From positions 62,001 through 126,000 of the forward strand of contig WBMZ01002998.1 of NCBI GenBank assembly GCA_013400975.1: a stretch of DNA of 64,000 bases, in the 5' to 3' direction. This document shows, in pieces, positions 37,801 to 50,586 of this stretch. Both the position numbers and the translations under genes were made by a program. The stretch is from Atrichornis clamosus. Taxonomy: Eukaryota > Chordata > Aves > Passeriformes > Menuridae. The notes below the pieces were generated by a model. That model saw only the letters and a program-made list of their open reading frames with translations. It ran no database searches and was not told the DNA's origin. How positions within the stretch are numbered: the first letter of the stretch is position 1; every line of letters begins with the position of its first letter.

Positions 37801-40145
37801 GTGCTCCCACTCCACTCCCCTTCCCTCACCCTATACTCTACCTCTTCTCTTTCTTGGTACCCTGAGCTCCACCTGCTCCTGCTCTGAAGGCACCACAGAT
37901 CCCTTATCAGAATTCTGCACTGCAATAGGTTGTTTTTAATCCTCCCCGTATCTCCCCTATATTTTTCCTTGCCGAGCTTGCTGGGCTGTAATGTTTCCCT
38001 TCGTGTAATCCATCACAGACACAATGTCGCTTGTGCAAATTAAAATGCACCTTGGAATAATAAAAAAGGGGCTTTTTTTTTCTTCCTTCCCAGCAGCAGT
38101 TCCTCAACACAAACCATTTGTCTCTGGGAAGAAATTCAAGAATGTTAACCCTGTGTGTGCTTCTATGGGGTACACAACACCTCCTGTGGGAACAACACTT
38201 AATGGAGACCATGCAGTAGCGGACCTTGCAGATAGCTCACACTGTAACCCACTACTTTTCTGGTGAAAATATTGGTGATAGGGTCCAGTGCAAATTAAAG
38301 ATCCCCCATGTCAGGACAAAGAGTTACAACCCAGGAAAACTACATAGCAAACATTGTGGCATTCCACAGAACTCAAATGGCCTGAGGTGAACTCTGTGCA
38401 GTGGGACCTTTAGAAGGAACCACTGGAAACTATTTGAGCAATAAAAGAGTCACCAGGCTATCCCATACTGTTGTACAGTTCTGGAGGCTATAATTGGCCT
38501 GTGGTTGCTTGTGATTTAGAAATAAAGTTACAATGAACCATTGCTGAATGAATTCCATCCTTGATGAGAAGCTGCATATAAAAGGTTATACCAAGGACAG
38601 GATTTTATTTCTTCCTTCAGTCATTTGTGGGGAGGGTGTGAATTTCCCCTCAGTAGCATATAAATTCCATGAAGTTAAATTATGCATTTAAAAAATCCAT
38701 TTTATGTGATAAGAAAGGTCCAGAGTTGGACTGAGAGGTAGGCAGGTACTAGAGGCTTTGAGTGCTTGGCCATAGAGACAGTGAGGCATTGCACAGCCTT
38801 CTAGGCTGGAATGACATGAGAACAGTAGAGAGGATAGTAGACCAAGACTGACTACACTCTCTGTGGAGAAGCACTGGTGCTTTAATAGAAAATGCTTTCA
38901 TAAGATCATTATTGAGAGATAGGACATCTTTATGTTTTGTGGCATAGGCTTTTGGCTTATGGCTCCAGCTTTTGTACATCCTAGATTTTGCTCAGACACA
39001 GCTAAATGATTTTTCTTACTTCCCCAAACAACTGTTTCAACCCAGACTTTGACTCCTATCACAGATGTTATTTACTATCATAGTTAGAGTGCCAGTGGGT
39101 CACCTCATACTCCCACAGGATCAATACTCTTTACTCTCCAGTTCCTCTCTTTCTTCCTGTTGTCCAGTTCATGAGCTTCTTAAACTCCTCAGCGTGTGAC
39201 CTTATTGGGAACTAATGTTGGTGTTAGTGCAGTAACTTTCATGACTTTCTATGTCAGGCACAGGACTGGAATCATCCACTTTGAGAGAAAGCGTGTCCCC
39301 AAAACAGGAGCAGACTAAGCCATGTAGAATGCAGAAAAGACAGCTAGTGTGTGACAGAAAAAAGAGGGCCAAGCTTGGCTGAAAAAATGCAATTCAAAGC
39401 TTCAGGTCTTCAACAGAGGGGATATCTTCATTGTTCTTCATTCTTACCTGGAATAACAAGGCCAGGAGTGGTTAGACAAACAGGCAAAATGTGCAGGCAA
39501 TCCAACAGTGCAAAATGTACAGGCATACTGAACATCACTAGCTTGGCTCCAGAGGAAGCTCTTATCTCTTTGGGCTGGCCTGATTTTGCCCTCATCGACC
39601 TCAGCCATTTTATTGTGCTGTAGAGGTTGGGTAGGTGGCTGGAATTCACTCTGTAGAGCAGCAAAATCTATTTCTATATAGTGTTTTGTCTCAATAGCAA
39701 GGCTGTTGTATTCTTCATTTTCTTCAGGGGTTCCAACAAATGACATAAAATCCAGGGGGTTGTTGCTTTTGAATTTTTTTTCCCCCCAGTTCTTCCTACT
39801 TGAGTCCTGCTGTTTCCAAGCTTCATCATTATAATCTGAAAAGAGTAATTCCAAGTTCCATCTCTGCTCAAAATTTTGGATGTCAAAGAAATAGTGCTAA
39901 TTTCTTACAGTGTCAATTTCTTCCTTAAACTCCCTCTTATAATGCAAACCTCGTAATTTAAAGAACCACCAATTTTCTGGTAAACTTTCTATCTCTAGTA
40001 GATACAGAGAAGATTTTAATTCCTTTAAAGCCAAATTTCCAAAGGAAATAAGGCTTAAGTAATCACAATGTCTGTCCATGATGGTCTTTATTTGTCTGTT
40101 TCACCCATTCTTCACAATAACTTTGGAATAGAACCTCTCACCATA
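37801..40145. other. intergenic, no recognised gene
   Basis: Unique sequence. About 37900-38090 reads like conserved non-coding DNA. Splice-bordered open segments at 38094 onward (plus) and about 39437-39837 (minus) are listed as candidates in findings. Confidence 0.5.
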
Positions 40146-40763
40146 TGCTGGTTTGAAAGTGAACCAGTGGGAGAGATTAACCCTATGCAATTACCTTAAG
40201 AGAGATTTCAGGTCAGAATTACAATTTACTAGAGAGATTACAATAAATGCAATGATACAGAGAAAACTGGATTAAACCCACAGAGTACAACCTGGCTCCC
40301 TGTTGGTCAGTGTGATGGTCGCAGTCCTATCAAGTGGTGGCTGCAGTCTTGTGGAAAGTGGTGGTCCTGTGGGAAGTTCTGCTCCTCCTCTGGATCTGTT
40401 GAGTGGTGGTAGTGTCCCAAGTCCCCATATCCAAAGGTTGTATGCACTCGGGTTCAAGTGGGAATGCCCAGTACCTCTCTCAGGGCAGGGAGTTTCACAA
40501 TGGAATAATATAACACTGTAATACTGTGAGTCATGGGATATTTTGTGAGTCCTTGATGGTCTAAGTCATTGCAGCTGCCTATTCGGCTAGTGCTATTGGG
40601 TCTATTATGGCCCTTTAGCAGAGATTACTCCTGAGGATGGGTATGACTCTGCTGGTGCTTCCCTGGAGGGAGTTATCATAGCTAAGTCATTTGCGAAGAA
40701 AAAGAAACACTACCCCGCCTCACAGTGTTTGTCTTTTATTCCTTATCTCATTTAACACCCAGC
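40146..40763 (-). mobile_element. probable LTR of an endogenous retrovirus
   Basis: It starts TGCTGGTTTGAAAGTGAACC and ends near CACCCAGC, partly matching inverted ends (GCTGG and CCAGC). The opening sequence resembles LTRs I know from bird genomes. AATAAA on the minus strand near 40735-40740 could be a poly(A) signal, but its place close to the right end does not settle the orientation. No target duplication found. Borders and class are uncertain. Confidence 0.45.
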
Positions 40764-41563
40764 TGGTAGCCTGAGGTGTGCACTGGGCAAACGACTCATC
40801 ATTAATAGTTCATCAGAACTAGAGGGGAGTAGAATACAGTTTGGTTACACCCCCATGGTGCTAAACTGGCACTCTACTCCTGTAACCAGGACACACCCAC
40901 AAATAATTTTACCTGAAAGAGATGCAGAGTTCTTTAATGTGCTAGGTCCCAGCGATTTCCTGGACAGAGAAGATGTTTTTTCAGTGTCAGCATATAATGA
41001 AAGTTTCCTCACCTCACCACTTGCTAGATGGACAAAAAGCCCGGAAAAGAGGGTGCATGAACAGCCTAGTTGTGGGGGAAACTCTGATTGGAGTTTACCT
41101 GTTTTTATATGCAGCATAGTAATTTCAGCACGAGACCCAAATCTATAGGAAGCTTGGAGTCATTCATCCCCCTGCTCACAAAGCTACTTCTAATGGGTTC
41201 AGTAGATGCTTTCAGGATTCCCCAGACATGCTCAGTTCAGTTCTACCTGGTGTGTGAAGTTGTATGTTTCTTTGTATTGCTTTCTTCTAGACTGAATTTG
41301 CCTTTTCCACTGAATACTCACACTGTTCTGGTTTTGCTTGTGCTCTTGAGCATAGGGTGTCTTTAGCAAGGCAGTGCATTCTGTTTGTGTCTATGTCCAT
41401 GGCCCTTTACAGCAGGAGGAAAAGTAGCCAGCAGTCCTCAGATCCTAAAGACAAGCGCAAGCTGGTGTGGCAGAGCCTTCCTGCTTGATGGGGCCTTACA
41501 GAGTTGTTGTCTGCAGTGAAATGAGGATGCTTACCTAGTTCATGGGCAGTTAAGTATAGGGGG

Positions 41564-42116
41564 TGCTGTGCTGCTCTGGGCTGGGGTCGATTTAATTTTC
41601 TTCACAGTGGCTGGTATGGGGCTGTGTTTTGGATTTGTGCAGAACACAGTGATGATAATATAGAGATGTTTTTGTTATTGCTGAACAGGACTTACACAGA
41701 GCCAAGGTCTTTCCTGCTTTCCATAGAGCTACACTGGCAAGGAAGTTGGGAGGAGAAACAGCCAGGACAGCTGACACAGATTGATCGAAGGGATATTCCA
41801 GCTCATATGACATCATGCTCAGTATATGAAATGGGGGGGAGGAGGAAGAAGCAGAGGATGTTCAGAGCAATGGCATTTGTCTTCCCAAGCCACTGTTACT
41901 TGTGATGGGGCCCTGCTCTCCTGGAGATGGCTGATCACCTGCCTGCCCATGGGAAGCAGTGAATGAATTAATTGTTTTGCTTTGCTTGCATGTATGGCTT
42001 TTGCTCTTCCTATTAAACTGTTTTTATCTTAACCCACGAGTTACCTCACTTTTACTCTTCTGTTTCTCTCCCTGATCCCGCTGGTGGGGGAGTGAGCAAT
42101 GGGGTTAAACCACAAC
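41564..42116 (+). mobile_element. avian ERVL-like solo LTR, plus strand
   Basis: Recognisable run of a widespread avian LTR: TTAATTTTCTTCACAGTGGC, GGTATGGGGCTGTGTTTTGG, GACAGCTGACACAGATTGA, TATGACATCATGCTCAG, TGGAGATGGCTGATCACCTG, then CTATTAAACTGTTTTTATC (ATTAAA at 42012-42017) and GGGGTTAAACCACAAC at the right end. TATA is degraded to AGTATATGAAA near 41820. No internal genes flank it. The left end is approximate. Confidence 0.85.
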
Positions 42117-45100
42117 TGTTGCTAAAAGTTTTAGATCAACTTGAGAGAGAGCATTTGCTAAACAAGGAGATTAAAAACAATATGAAGAATAGGGAGTTGA
42201 GAAAGCCTATATTTGAGTCCTTGCTATGTTTGGCCTCAGAAGCTCCCTTCCCTTGCAGTGACTCAATTTCCAAAGACAAAAGCTGAGAACAGTAACAGCT
42301 ATCTGTGTCTCTTGCCATTAGTGGAGGAAAATGAGATATGATTGTCAGTGGAAGAATCACCAAGGATTATTCCTATTCTGCTAAAGAGAATCAGAAGTTT
42401 AGCAGGATATACTTCCACTGGAGTTTAGCAGGAATGACTTTCCAGCACCACCTAATATTGAGAGGAATGGTCTGTCAGAGCAGTAGTGCTTGAAAGTCCT
42501 TCCTGGCTCATGTTCACTGGGAGTCATGTTTTCTATTTGGTTCAGTGTGGAATGGGGCCAACTTTGGGCATAGAGGGAGCTGGTAAAAGCAAAACCTGGC
42601 ATGACGCTCCATCCCATTCTTCATTCTATGCTGGCCAATAATATTTTTCTCACAGCCAAGCCTTGGACTACAACAAGGGCAGCTGTACTGAGCAGAACAC
42701 TAATTCATCAAACCTGCTGCTCAGGAAGCCTGACGGAGGTGATTGGTTTGGCAGCCCTGCCTTCACCAGTCACTGCCATTGCCCTGGCGACCTCCTCCTG
42801 TGAAGATAAGGCAAGCCCCAGGAAGGGATTTTTATGCTCCTCTGCAGGAAGGCAAAGCTTTCCGTGGAGTCTGAATCTGAGGGAACACTGAATGGTATTG
42901 GACACTGTGGTACTCATCTGCTGTACTACTCTTTCCAATCTGTTTTACAGCAGTGTCCCATAGCACCCTTTCATCATTACTAGGGCAGGGTGGGAAGAGG
43001 TTCATGATCATCCAGAGCTCTGTGATCCACACCCTCTTACAGATCTTCTGCACTGGCATCCAATGCCAGTGGCCTGACCTTGTTTATTGAATTCAATGCT
43101 CTGTGGAGCTGCTGAAGTTCTTGGCTAAGTGGAGAGAAATGATTACCCCTTTGTCCCCTGCCCTTTCCTGCAGGAACCCCAGGAAGATGAATTGGTCTGT
43201 TGATTCAGAGCCAAAGTAACCTGATCGTTGTGTACTTCTCTGGAAAGTGACTGCACTGCCCTGTGCCCACGTCTTGGTGTGTGCTGGTTTCACTGCTCTG
43301 ACAGCATGAAAGATGTTTGGTTTTGTTCCTAATGCTGTTATCATTTATCATCCTCTTGTAAAGCCAGAACCTGCTGCTCACCCGTCCTCCCTCTATGTTA
43401 GGTTTTCTGCTCCCCCTCCACTCCTGCCCTGGTAGGGAAACTTCGTGTATGCCAGAAACAAACTGTCCACTGGGTACTAGAAAGGACACAGGATCTTTTC
43501 TGCTCCCTGAAATGACTGTTGTGATCAATGGTGATGGTTTGGCTGGGTTTCAGCTCTTGGATTTTGGAGGAGAAGCTCCAATCATGGAGTGAAGAGCTGA
43601 TAGTAACCTGATTTTATAAAATAAAGGTGATACCTGGTGCTGCATCCAGGGAACTCTTCCATGGCTGGTGCCTGTGGTAGAACAAAAGCATTCCAATGCT
43701 AGAGATGGTGAAAGGGATGCAATGTGCAAAATTCCTATCCTTCAGCTGAGTAAGTCTCTCAGAGCTGCTTGGGCTATAGCATGCTTGTGTCAGAGCTGTG
43801 GAATATGTGGGGCTAGCACACTACTGAAAGAATGTCTTGCCACCTTCTGTCTTGTATCCATGTCCCAAAATAATCCATAGGCAGCCCTCTAATGCAGACC
43901 AATGGTACATTGGTTTCTGTGGATAAGCTGAAATAATTCAGAGGGAAGCAGAAATATCTGATGGGACTTGAAGATGACAGGATGAAGAAAGGAGACTTAC
44001 ATCCTTTCCTTGCCTCTCTGGCAATGTTTTCAGATAACAACAACCTGAAGCCTGCAAAAATGTAGTTTGGAGCTAGAGGTATGCCGCACACTGCTGCCAT
44101 TTGTGGCGTAAACATGAACTGTGCTGAAGGATTTGTTTCTTCTCCCTTTCCTGTCTCACTTCTGGTTCAGCAGTCTCACCTCTAGAAGCCTACAAACATT
44201 GTACTGTGTTTCTAGAAATATTGTGTACTCTCTGTATGGGACTCCTCACCCACCTTAGAGATTCAGGCTGCGATGGCAAGATTGCTTGCAGAAGGATCAG
44301 CTCTGTGAGGCTTTTAATGATGTGAGCTCCTTTTGTGGGAGGACTGGGTCTGGTGTCTCCTTAGCAGTTTAGAAGGGCAAGCATTACAAATCTGCAGCTG
44401 GGATGGTGGCACCTTCTCTCATGTCAAGCTCCTTGTAGACCGGGGTGGCCCTATGCTTTTTGTGTTTTCTAGGAAAGCAAAAGTTACCCTCCAGTGTCTG
44501 GTCTATCTGGACATTACTTCTTATGTGAACTCTTTGTGATGCTATATTGCTTGCCAGTCAGACTTGAAGTGCTGAGAACTGTTGGAACATATTGGCTCCC
44601 TAACACAGCACTAGTTTTGCTCTTGCTAGACTGAGAAGGATTTTGATAGGTATTGGACCTCAGGCAGAAGATTTTGGTATGAAATCTTCCTGTAAGCAGA
44701 ATGATCTCATTCCATGGGCAGCCCATCATCCTTTTCCTATACATCTGACAGAGTTGCCAGCATTATACTCTTCTTATCCTTATTTATAGAGCAATATAAA
44801 TGTTCTGAGCATTTTACAGATACATAGCAGAGAAGTTTCTCCCACTTCAAGGTGCTGACAGTATCTGACATATATAAGAGTGATGGAACAAGAACTCAAG
44901 TTCTGAGGAGGGCCAACATGGTGGTAGAGGAGCTTCAGAGCAGAAGTCTGCAACAGCAGGCTGTGAGAAGAGGGAAATTATTGGCAACAATTTGGTGCAG
45001 GAAGCAAGTGTGGGTGATGTGGTCAAGGTGATGATGGGAGAAGCTGAGAGAAAGTGGCAAGGTAGAAGGTTTAGGAGTTGACTAGTAAGAGAAAGGGGAA

Positions 45101-48100
45101 CAAGTATGCAGTAAAACTGCTATCAATGAATGGATTAAAAGCAACCTAGCAAGCAGTGCTCCATTCCTTTTCTGCTCTCTGCAGTAAGAAGATTGAGAAC
45201 ATCTACACCCTACCCACTTGCCTTCTACTGCTCTGGCTACTGAGAAAGAGAGGGAACGATGTTAATGTCTATCATTAGCAGTGCCTACATTTCATCTACT
45301 GGGATGGGACAAAGGCTCAAGTTCACTTGCAGTTGGTACTACCCCCTCCAGCCAGGGCATAGCCTTCATAACTTGGGCAGAGATCACCAGCACCTGGAAA
45401 CCACTCCCATGCAGTCACAGGTAGGCCAATGATAGGATTCATGTGTCACCTGGCCAGGCACTGGCTATGGGCATTGCAGGGCTGCCACCCTCTGCCTCAC
45501 AGAGTTGGCAAAAGAGTCATGGCGTTTTTTCCCTGGTGACTGTTGGGGTCTGTGTGCAATGTGTTTCACTCCTCCTTCATGACACGCTAAACAAATCCTT
45601 CATTATTTCTCTGCAACTCTAGTTTCTAGTGTCTGCATGTGGGTCCCTAGGCTGGATGCAGACCCCTGTTTAACGTACATCTAAGCTCAACAGCAGTGGA
45701 GTTGAGTGATTTTTTTACCTCTCCTGTATGGATCCATGTTCTCCTGTGACTACAAATCACAAGTCAGCAATGTCACATTTTCAAGTTAGTGGATGTGATC
45801 TGCACTGACCTGTCTCCACAAGTGCTAATGATTGTGGGAGAGGGCTGCAAGTTTTGCTTTTTTGTGTATCTGTGGTAATGGGCCACAGCTGCTAGACAGA
45901 AAGACATTCTTGTCCTCCCCATCACCTCCCTTGCTGACTTTGTGCCCAGTTGGGGCTAAGCACTCCTGCTGCCTTTTATTAATCTTCTCCTGGGACGGCA
46001 CTATCAGTGGCCCATCAGCGTTCAACATGCCCTCAGTCACTGGTGCTAACTCGATTAGGGCAGTGAGGAGTGACTTACAGGGGAAGCTCTTCTCCACAGG
46101 CAGTATTTGCATACAGTGATTGATGCTGATACCTCCTCTAAACACATCCACATTTTGCATTTTAAACAAAGCAATTGCTGTAGAACTGCTCCCTGTAACT
46201 CTGTGGGATTCCCAGTGCCAGAATAGGATGTACCTTCCCTTTCTTGAAATGGCCTCTCTCATTCTCAAAGAGGACACTCAAGTGGGATGAAGAGAAGGTC
46301 ACTGACTCCACCTTATATTTGGAGGGCATGAGACTAAAACCTACTGTATGTCTTGTCTTGTGAAGTGACTTGTGGAGAGTTCTGGGTTCTGTGGTCAGTG
46401 TCACACACTGCTTTCAGCAAGAAGGTCAAGTTCATGTAGGGAACACAATCTGAAGCCTCCCGAGTTGCCTTCAAACAGTCCTTCCTAGTCAGATTTCAGG
46501 CTCAGAGTAGGCTACCCCCACATTCACCACTGTCTCTGTCTTGGGAATACATGAGCTGACTGACACCCATGGAGCACTGAATATATGTGTATATTATCCA
46601 CATGTATTAGTCATACTATATGTATGTATTATGTGTATATAGTACATGTGTATACCCTCCCACCCCACCATATATACGTATATTAAAAAAATCCACCTTG
46701 CAAATTGTTCAAAGAAGCAAAAGATGCCACACTTTATATTACAGTTTCTACTGGGGATTTTATTAGCAGGATGTGTCCAAGTGAAGTTCAGATTTGGAGC
46801 GGGTTGTCCATGTCTTTCTCTGAGGAGGAAAGTGTACAAGGGAGGAAATGCATGTGTTTAACTTTTGTTTGAAGGAAGGACAAAAGGAACAAAAATAAAT
46901 CTGTGGTGATACTGCTGGTATCACAGGTTGCTTTGCTAAGTGGCAGTTTTATCTTCTTTATTATATTCTAAGTGTTTTATTTCTTTCAAATCAAAAGGAA
47001 ATTTCCCCAGAAAGTAATGCCCTTTGAACAGCAGCAGGGACTTACCTGTAATTTAAGCTGCAGGTCCCTTGGAGCAGGCACTCAGTCCTCCCCTTTGTCC
47101 TTGGGGTGCAGGGATCACTAAGGAGGCTAAATACATAAAAATCACTTGCTTCCACTGTCTAGTGGTCCCAAAAAGAAAGGCCCTAGAGGCTGCCAGTACT
47201 CGTTGCTGTGTAGATAGCATGCTGCGCTGTGAGGGCTTAACACCTCGAACAAAATTCAGAGGCCTGTTGGCATAGTGTTCCAGTGAGGTCCAGAAGAGTT
47301 TTGCTTAGGTTTAGTAGGAAATACCTGTTCTCACTCATTCATGTAATTACTTTCTCATCTTTGTGCTTATCTCAAAGGGCTTGTGAAGTACTGCTGATTG
47401 CCCATTTCGTGTCTGAAAACTTCATAATTGTGCAAAACTAGGCACTTCAATATTGGGCTCACGCTGTCTGGCTCAGTAGATGTGGGAGCTCTGTGGCGAA
47501 GGTGGCCCTTTCATCTCCTGCCACACCATATTAATTTTGCAAATGTGACAAGCCCAGCTTTGCAAAAATAACATATTGTCCGTGTCTTGTTTTATTTAAT
47601 ATTGTATTCAAATGGTCCAAGTGCTCAGCGATGTGGGCTGGGGGAATGGGTCTGCTGACTTCTTTGTCACTTGAGTGGCAGCTGGCTTCCAGGAGTAATT
47701 ATAGCTGTTCAGTGCTGTGGTACATCAAACCTCTTGGGGATTAGTGAGGCATCAGGTGCATGGTGACTCAGAGGCAAGAACAGAGATGCTCCAGTTCCCA
47801 AGCCATAAAGGTCATAATCTTTATAAATCCTAATATCCACTTGGACTTCGGACTTCAGTGAAAAAGAAGCATTGCAGTGACCTTGCAGAGACCATTCTAA
47901 TTTTCCAGAAATCCGAACAAAGACATTTAAACCTTAGGAGCTTGAAAATGAATTGCATTGCCATCATGTGGATGCATGGAATCTAACGTCTACTCAGAAA
48001 AATTCTGGAACCCTCGTTTATTAGTTAGAAACAAAAACAAAGTCATAACAGTCATGAAAGCTACTAAATCAGAATGCGTATCAAAATGTGGGATGAAATT

Positions 48101-50329
48101 ATAATAGCAATTTAACTATGGTAGTGTCCGAGTAAACACTGAAGTTAGTTTGATCCAAGTAATACAGGTTATTAGTATGAATTACAGTCTAACATGTTCA
48201 TTAATGTCATTAATAACTACTTAGTGACATTTGGAGCTTACAGAATTAGGTGTTAGAAACATAAAGTACTTAGAAAATTAATATCCAAAATAGCTAAAGT
48301 GGTACAGAATCAACATGATTCTTTTATGTCTTCTTCAGACACTGACCTGCATGAAGAGGTATTAAGTAAAATCCTATCTGCTCTGCTTGAACAATAAAAG
48401 CTGCTAAGACTGGTGACTTGTTTCTTTTCTACTTCAGTAAATGTGATTTTCTGTTGCAATTACCAGAAGCAAACCTGCCAAATTAATGAGTGTTTATTAG
48501 GCTCTGTGTAATCTTAAACTAATCTAAATCAACAAAGACTACTCAGGCTAGGTTTGCAAATACTCGTGGTGCAAAGATCTAAACAGAAGATGTAGAACTG
48601 TATAGTGCCTGTTTGTGCACCTTCAGGGCTTATCAGCCGCAGGCTGGCTGCCTGCGTGCCTCCAACCTAGGTTTTTGCAGGACACATACCTGAGCTCATG
48701 GGTTTTCTGATTGGGATCCCTCTGCCTCTAGCCTCTGATGTTTCCCCATAGGTAAGAACCTAGACACATTGCCTGGCTGTCCCAGGAGAAACCCATGCTG
48801 GTTTCTGTCTTCTGCTTCAAGCTCCCCTGGCCCCAGTTCCTTGAGTGGAGCATACTCTGTATGTATTACATGTTCTGCTCCTGGCTTGCACATCCTGACT
48901 GTGCACTCAATAGCCTGGCCATTCCTTGGCCAGCATCTTTCATGGGTCACTGTTTCCTCCCTATGACTTGTTCAGAAAAAGGTGTTGTGCTGCAATAGAA
49001 AAGCAAATCCCCAATCAGGCACAGAACTGAGACATCTGCTGGATCATTCTTTTTAGTGTATCTTACCAAGGAAACCAAAGAGATCATCTGGCCTTTTGTT
49101 CCATCCTAAGGTTCCATCTGGATCTGGAGTCATACTAAGCTTTGTGTAGAAAACTCTTTGCTAAAATGTTCTTACAGGCCATTGCATGGTCTTAACGTGG
49201 TAAAGCACAGTTTGCAGTGGTTTAAGCAACTGGTGTCCGAGAATATACAGTTCTTGTCTGTTAAGACTGGGACAAGTGAGAGACTCATGGTGGATCACTG
49301 GGACATCAGGTGGGGTTTCTGCTATTGCCACTTTTCTCTGTAGTACCCACAATGGCAATACCATTATTACATTAATAAATACAAATATTTGCTTATGCAG
49401 TTTTTCCCAGGACAGAATTTGGTGGAAAGAGGGAAGATGAAAAGCCATTTTTTCTGCAGCAGATAGCCAAGTGCACAAAAAGTAAAGAGGAGTGATCTAA
49501 GCAGGAGACTTCAGAAGAATCAACTGGTCTTTTAAAGTACTGAGAAGCAGCAGAAATAGGGCAAGGACACTGGAGCAAAACTAAATGAACTCTTTGTGCT
49601 AGTCCTACTCTGTGATTCTAATGTTACTTGATGATTCAACCAATTGACCTGATTCAGAGTAAAGTTCAGTGGTCTGTGACTTCCCAAATCATCCCAAATG
49701 CCTTTTTTTAGAACAACTTACAGCATTGGCTACCCTTCATTACTCCAGTATAACATCTGACTTTAATGAGAGAATTCATGTCTTGAGTAGCTCAGCCACC
49801 TCCATTCCAAACTCCTACAGATCTCTTGGATGTACATGATACACTATGCTGGTGATTTATCTGTTATTTAGCAGCTCGTTCCAGCATCTCCTCTCCTGAC
49901 ACTTTGGTCTCAGAAGGTGTCTCATCTTCATTACTTGGAAAGGGTAATTCTAGGAGAGATGTCTCTCCAGTGGGTCTCTCTCTGGTGTAGCCTGGCACAG
50001 AGAAGCACTATCTTTTGATGTCTGGGTAGGTACTTGCTTTTAAGGTCTGCCTCTCCACTTTCCTGTGTGCTGCAGAGACACTTATAGCCATCGCTTCTCC
50101 ACTTAGAAGAGTACTAGGAACCACATGAATATGGGAGCAGGAGAGATCCTGTGTCTTACAGGTCAGGTTGAGCTGCATTTCAGAAGTTGCAGTTTTTGCT
50201 GCGGAAGCAGTCCCAGAACTTCTGACACCCCTCATTCCCTCAGCTTTGGAGTCTTACCTCCTGGCTATCAAAACACAGATTTGGGGTAATAGGTTGGATT
50301 TTTCTTCTCAGACAAAGAGATGATTAGAC
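42117..50329. other. intergenic, no recognised gene
   Basis: Mostly unique sequence. It includes an alternating-purine AT/GT stretch at about 46575-46680 and many minus-strand open segments between 42.4 and 50.2 kb with splice-like edges (findings). About 47380-47720 reads like conserved regulatory DNA. Confidence 0.5.
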
Positions 50330-50586
50330 ATTCGGAAGATTAGCTATTAGGAAGAAATTCTTTACTGTGGGAGTGATGAGGCACTGGCCCAGGCTGCCCA
50401 GAGAAACTGTGGCTGCCACATCCCTGGAAGTGTCCATGGCCAGGCTGGACGGGGCTTGGAGCACCCTGGGATAGTGGAAGGTGTCCCTGCACATGGCAGA
50501 CGGGTTTGAACTAGGTGATCTTCAAGGTCTCCTTCCAGCTCAAACCATTCTGTGATTCTATGATTCTATGACTATGATTCTATGAT
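50330..50586 (+). mobile_element. CR1 LINE 3' end
   Basis: CR1 3' UTR: TTAGGAAGAAATTCTTTACT, GGCACTGGCCCAGGCTGCCC, CATCCCTGGAAGTGTCCATG, GAACTAGGTGATCTTCAAGG. The tail ATTCTGTG ATTCTATG ATTCTATG ACT ATG ATTCTATG has a small insertion inside the octamer run. 5'-truncated to about 260 bases. Confidence 0.95.

Noticed and set aside
45825..46277. 150-codon minus-strand frame as a single-exon gene
   Set aside because: No domain recognised and frames of this length are expected a few times by chance in 64 kb. A donor-like gtgatg inside it leaves a small possibility of an exon, not enough to annotate.
46575..46680. Alternating TA/TG stretch as a regulatory Z-DNA element
   Set aside because: It is an irregular low-complexity run with no supporting context; simple microsatellite decay explains it.
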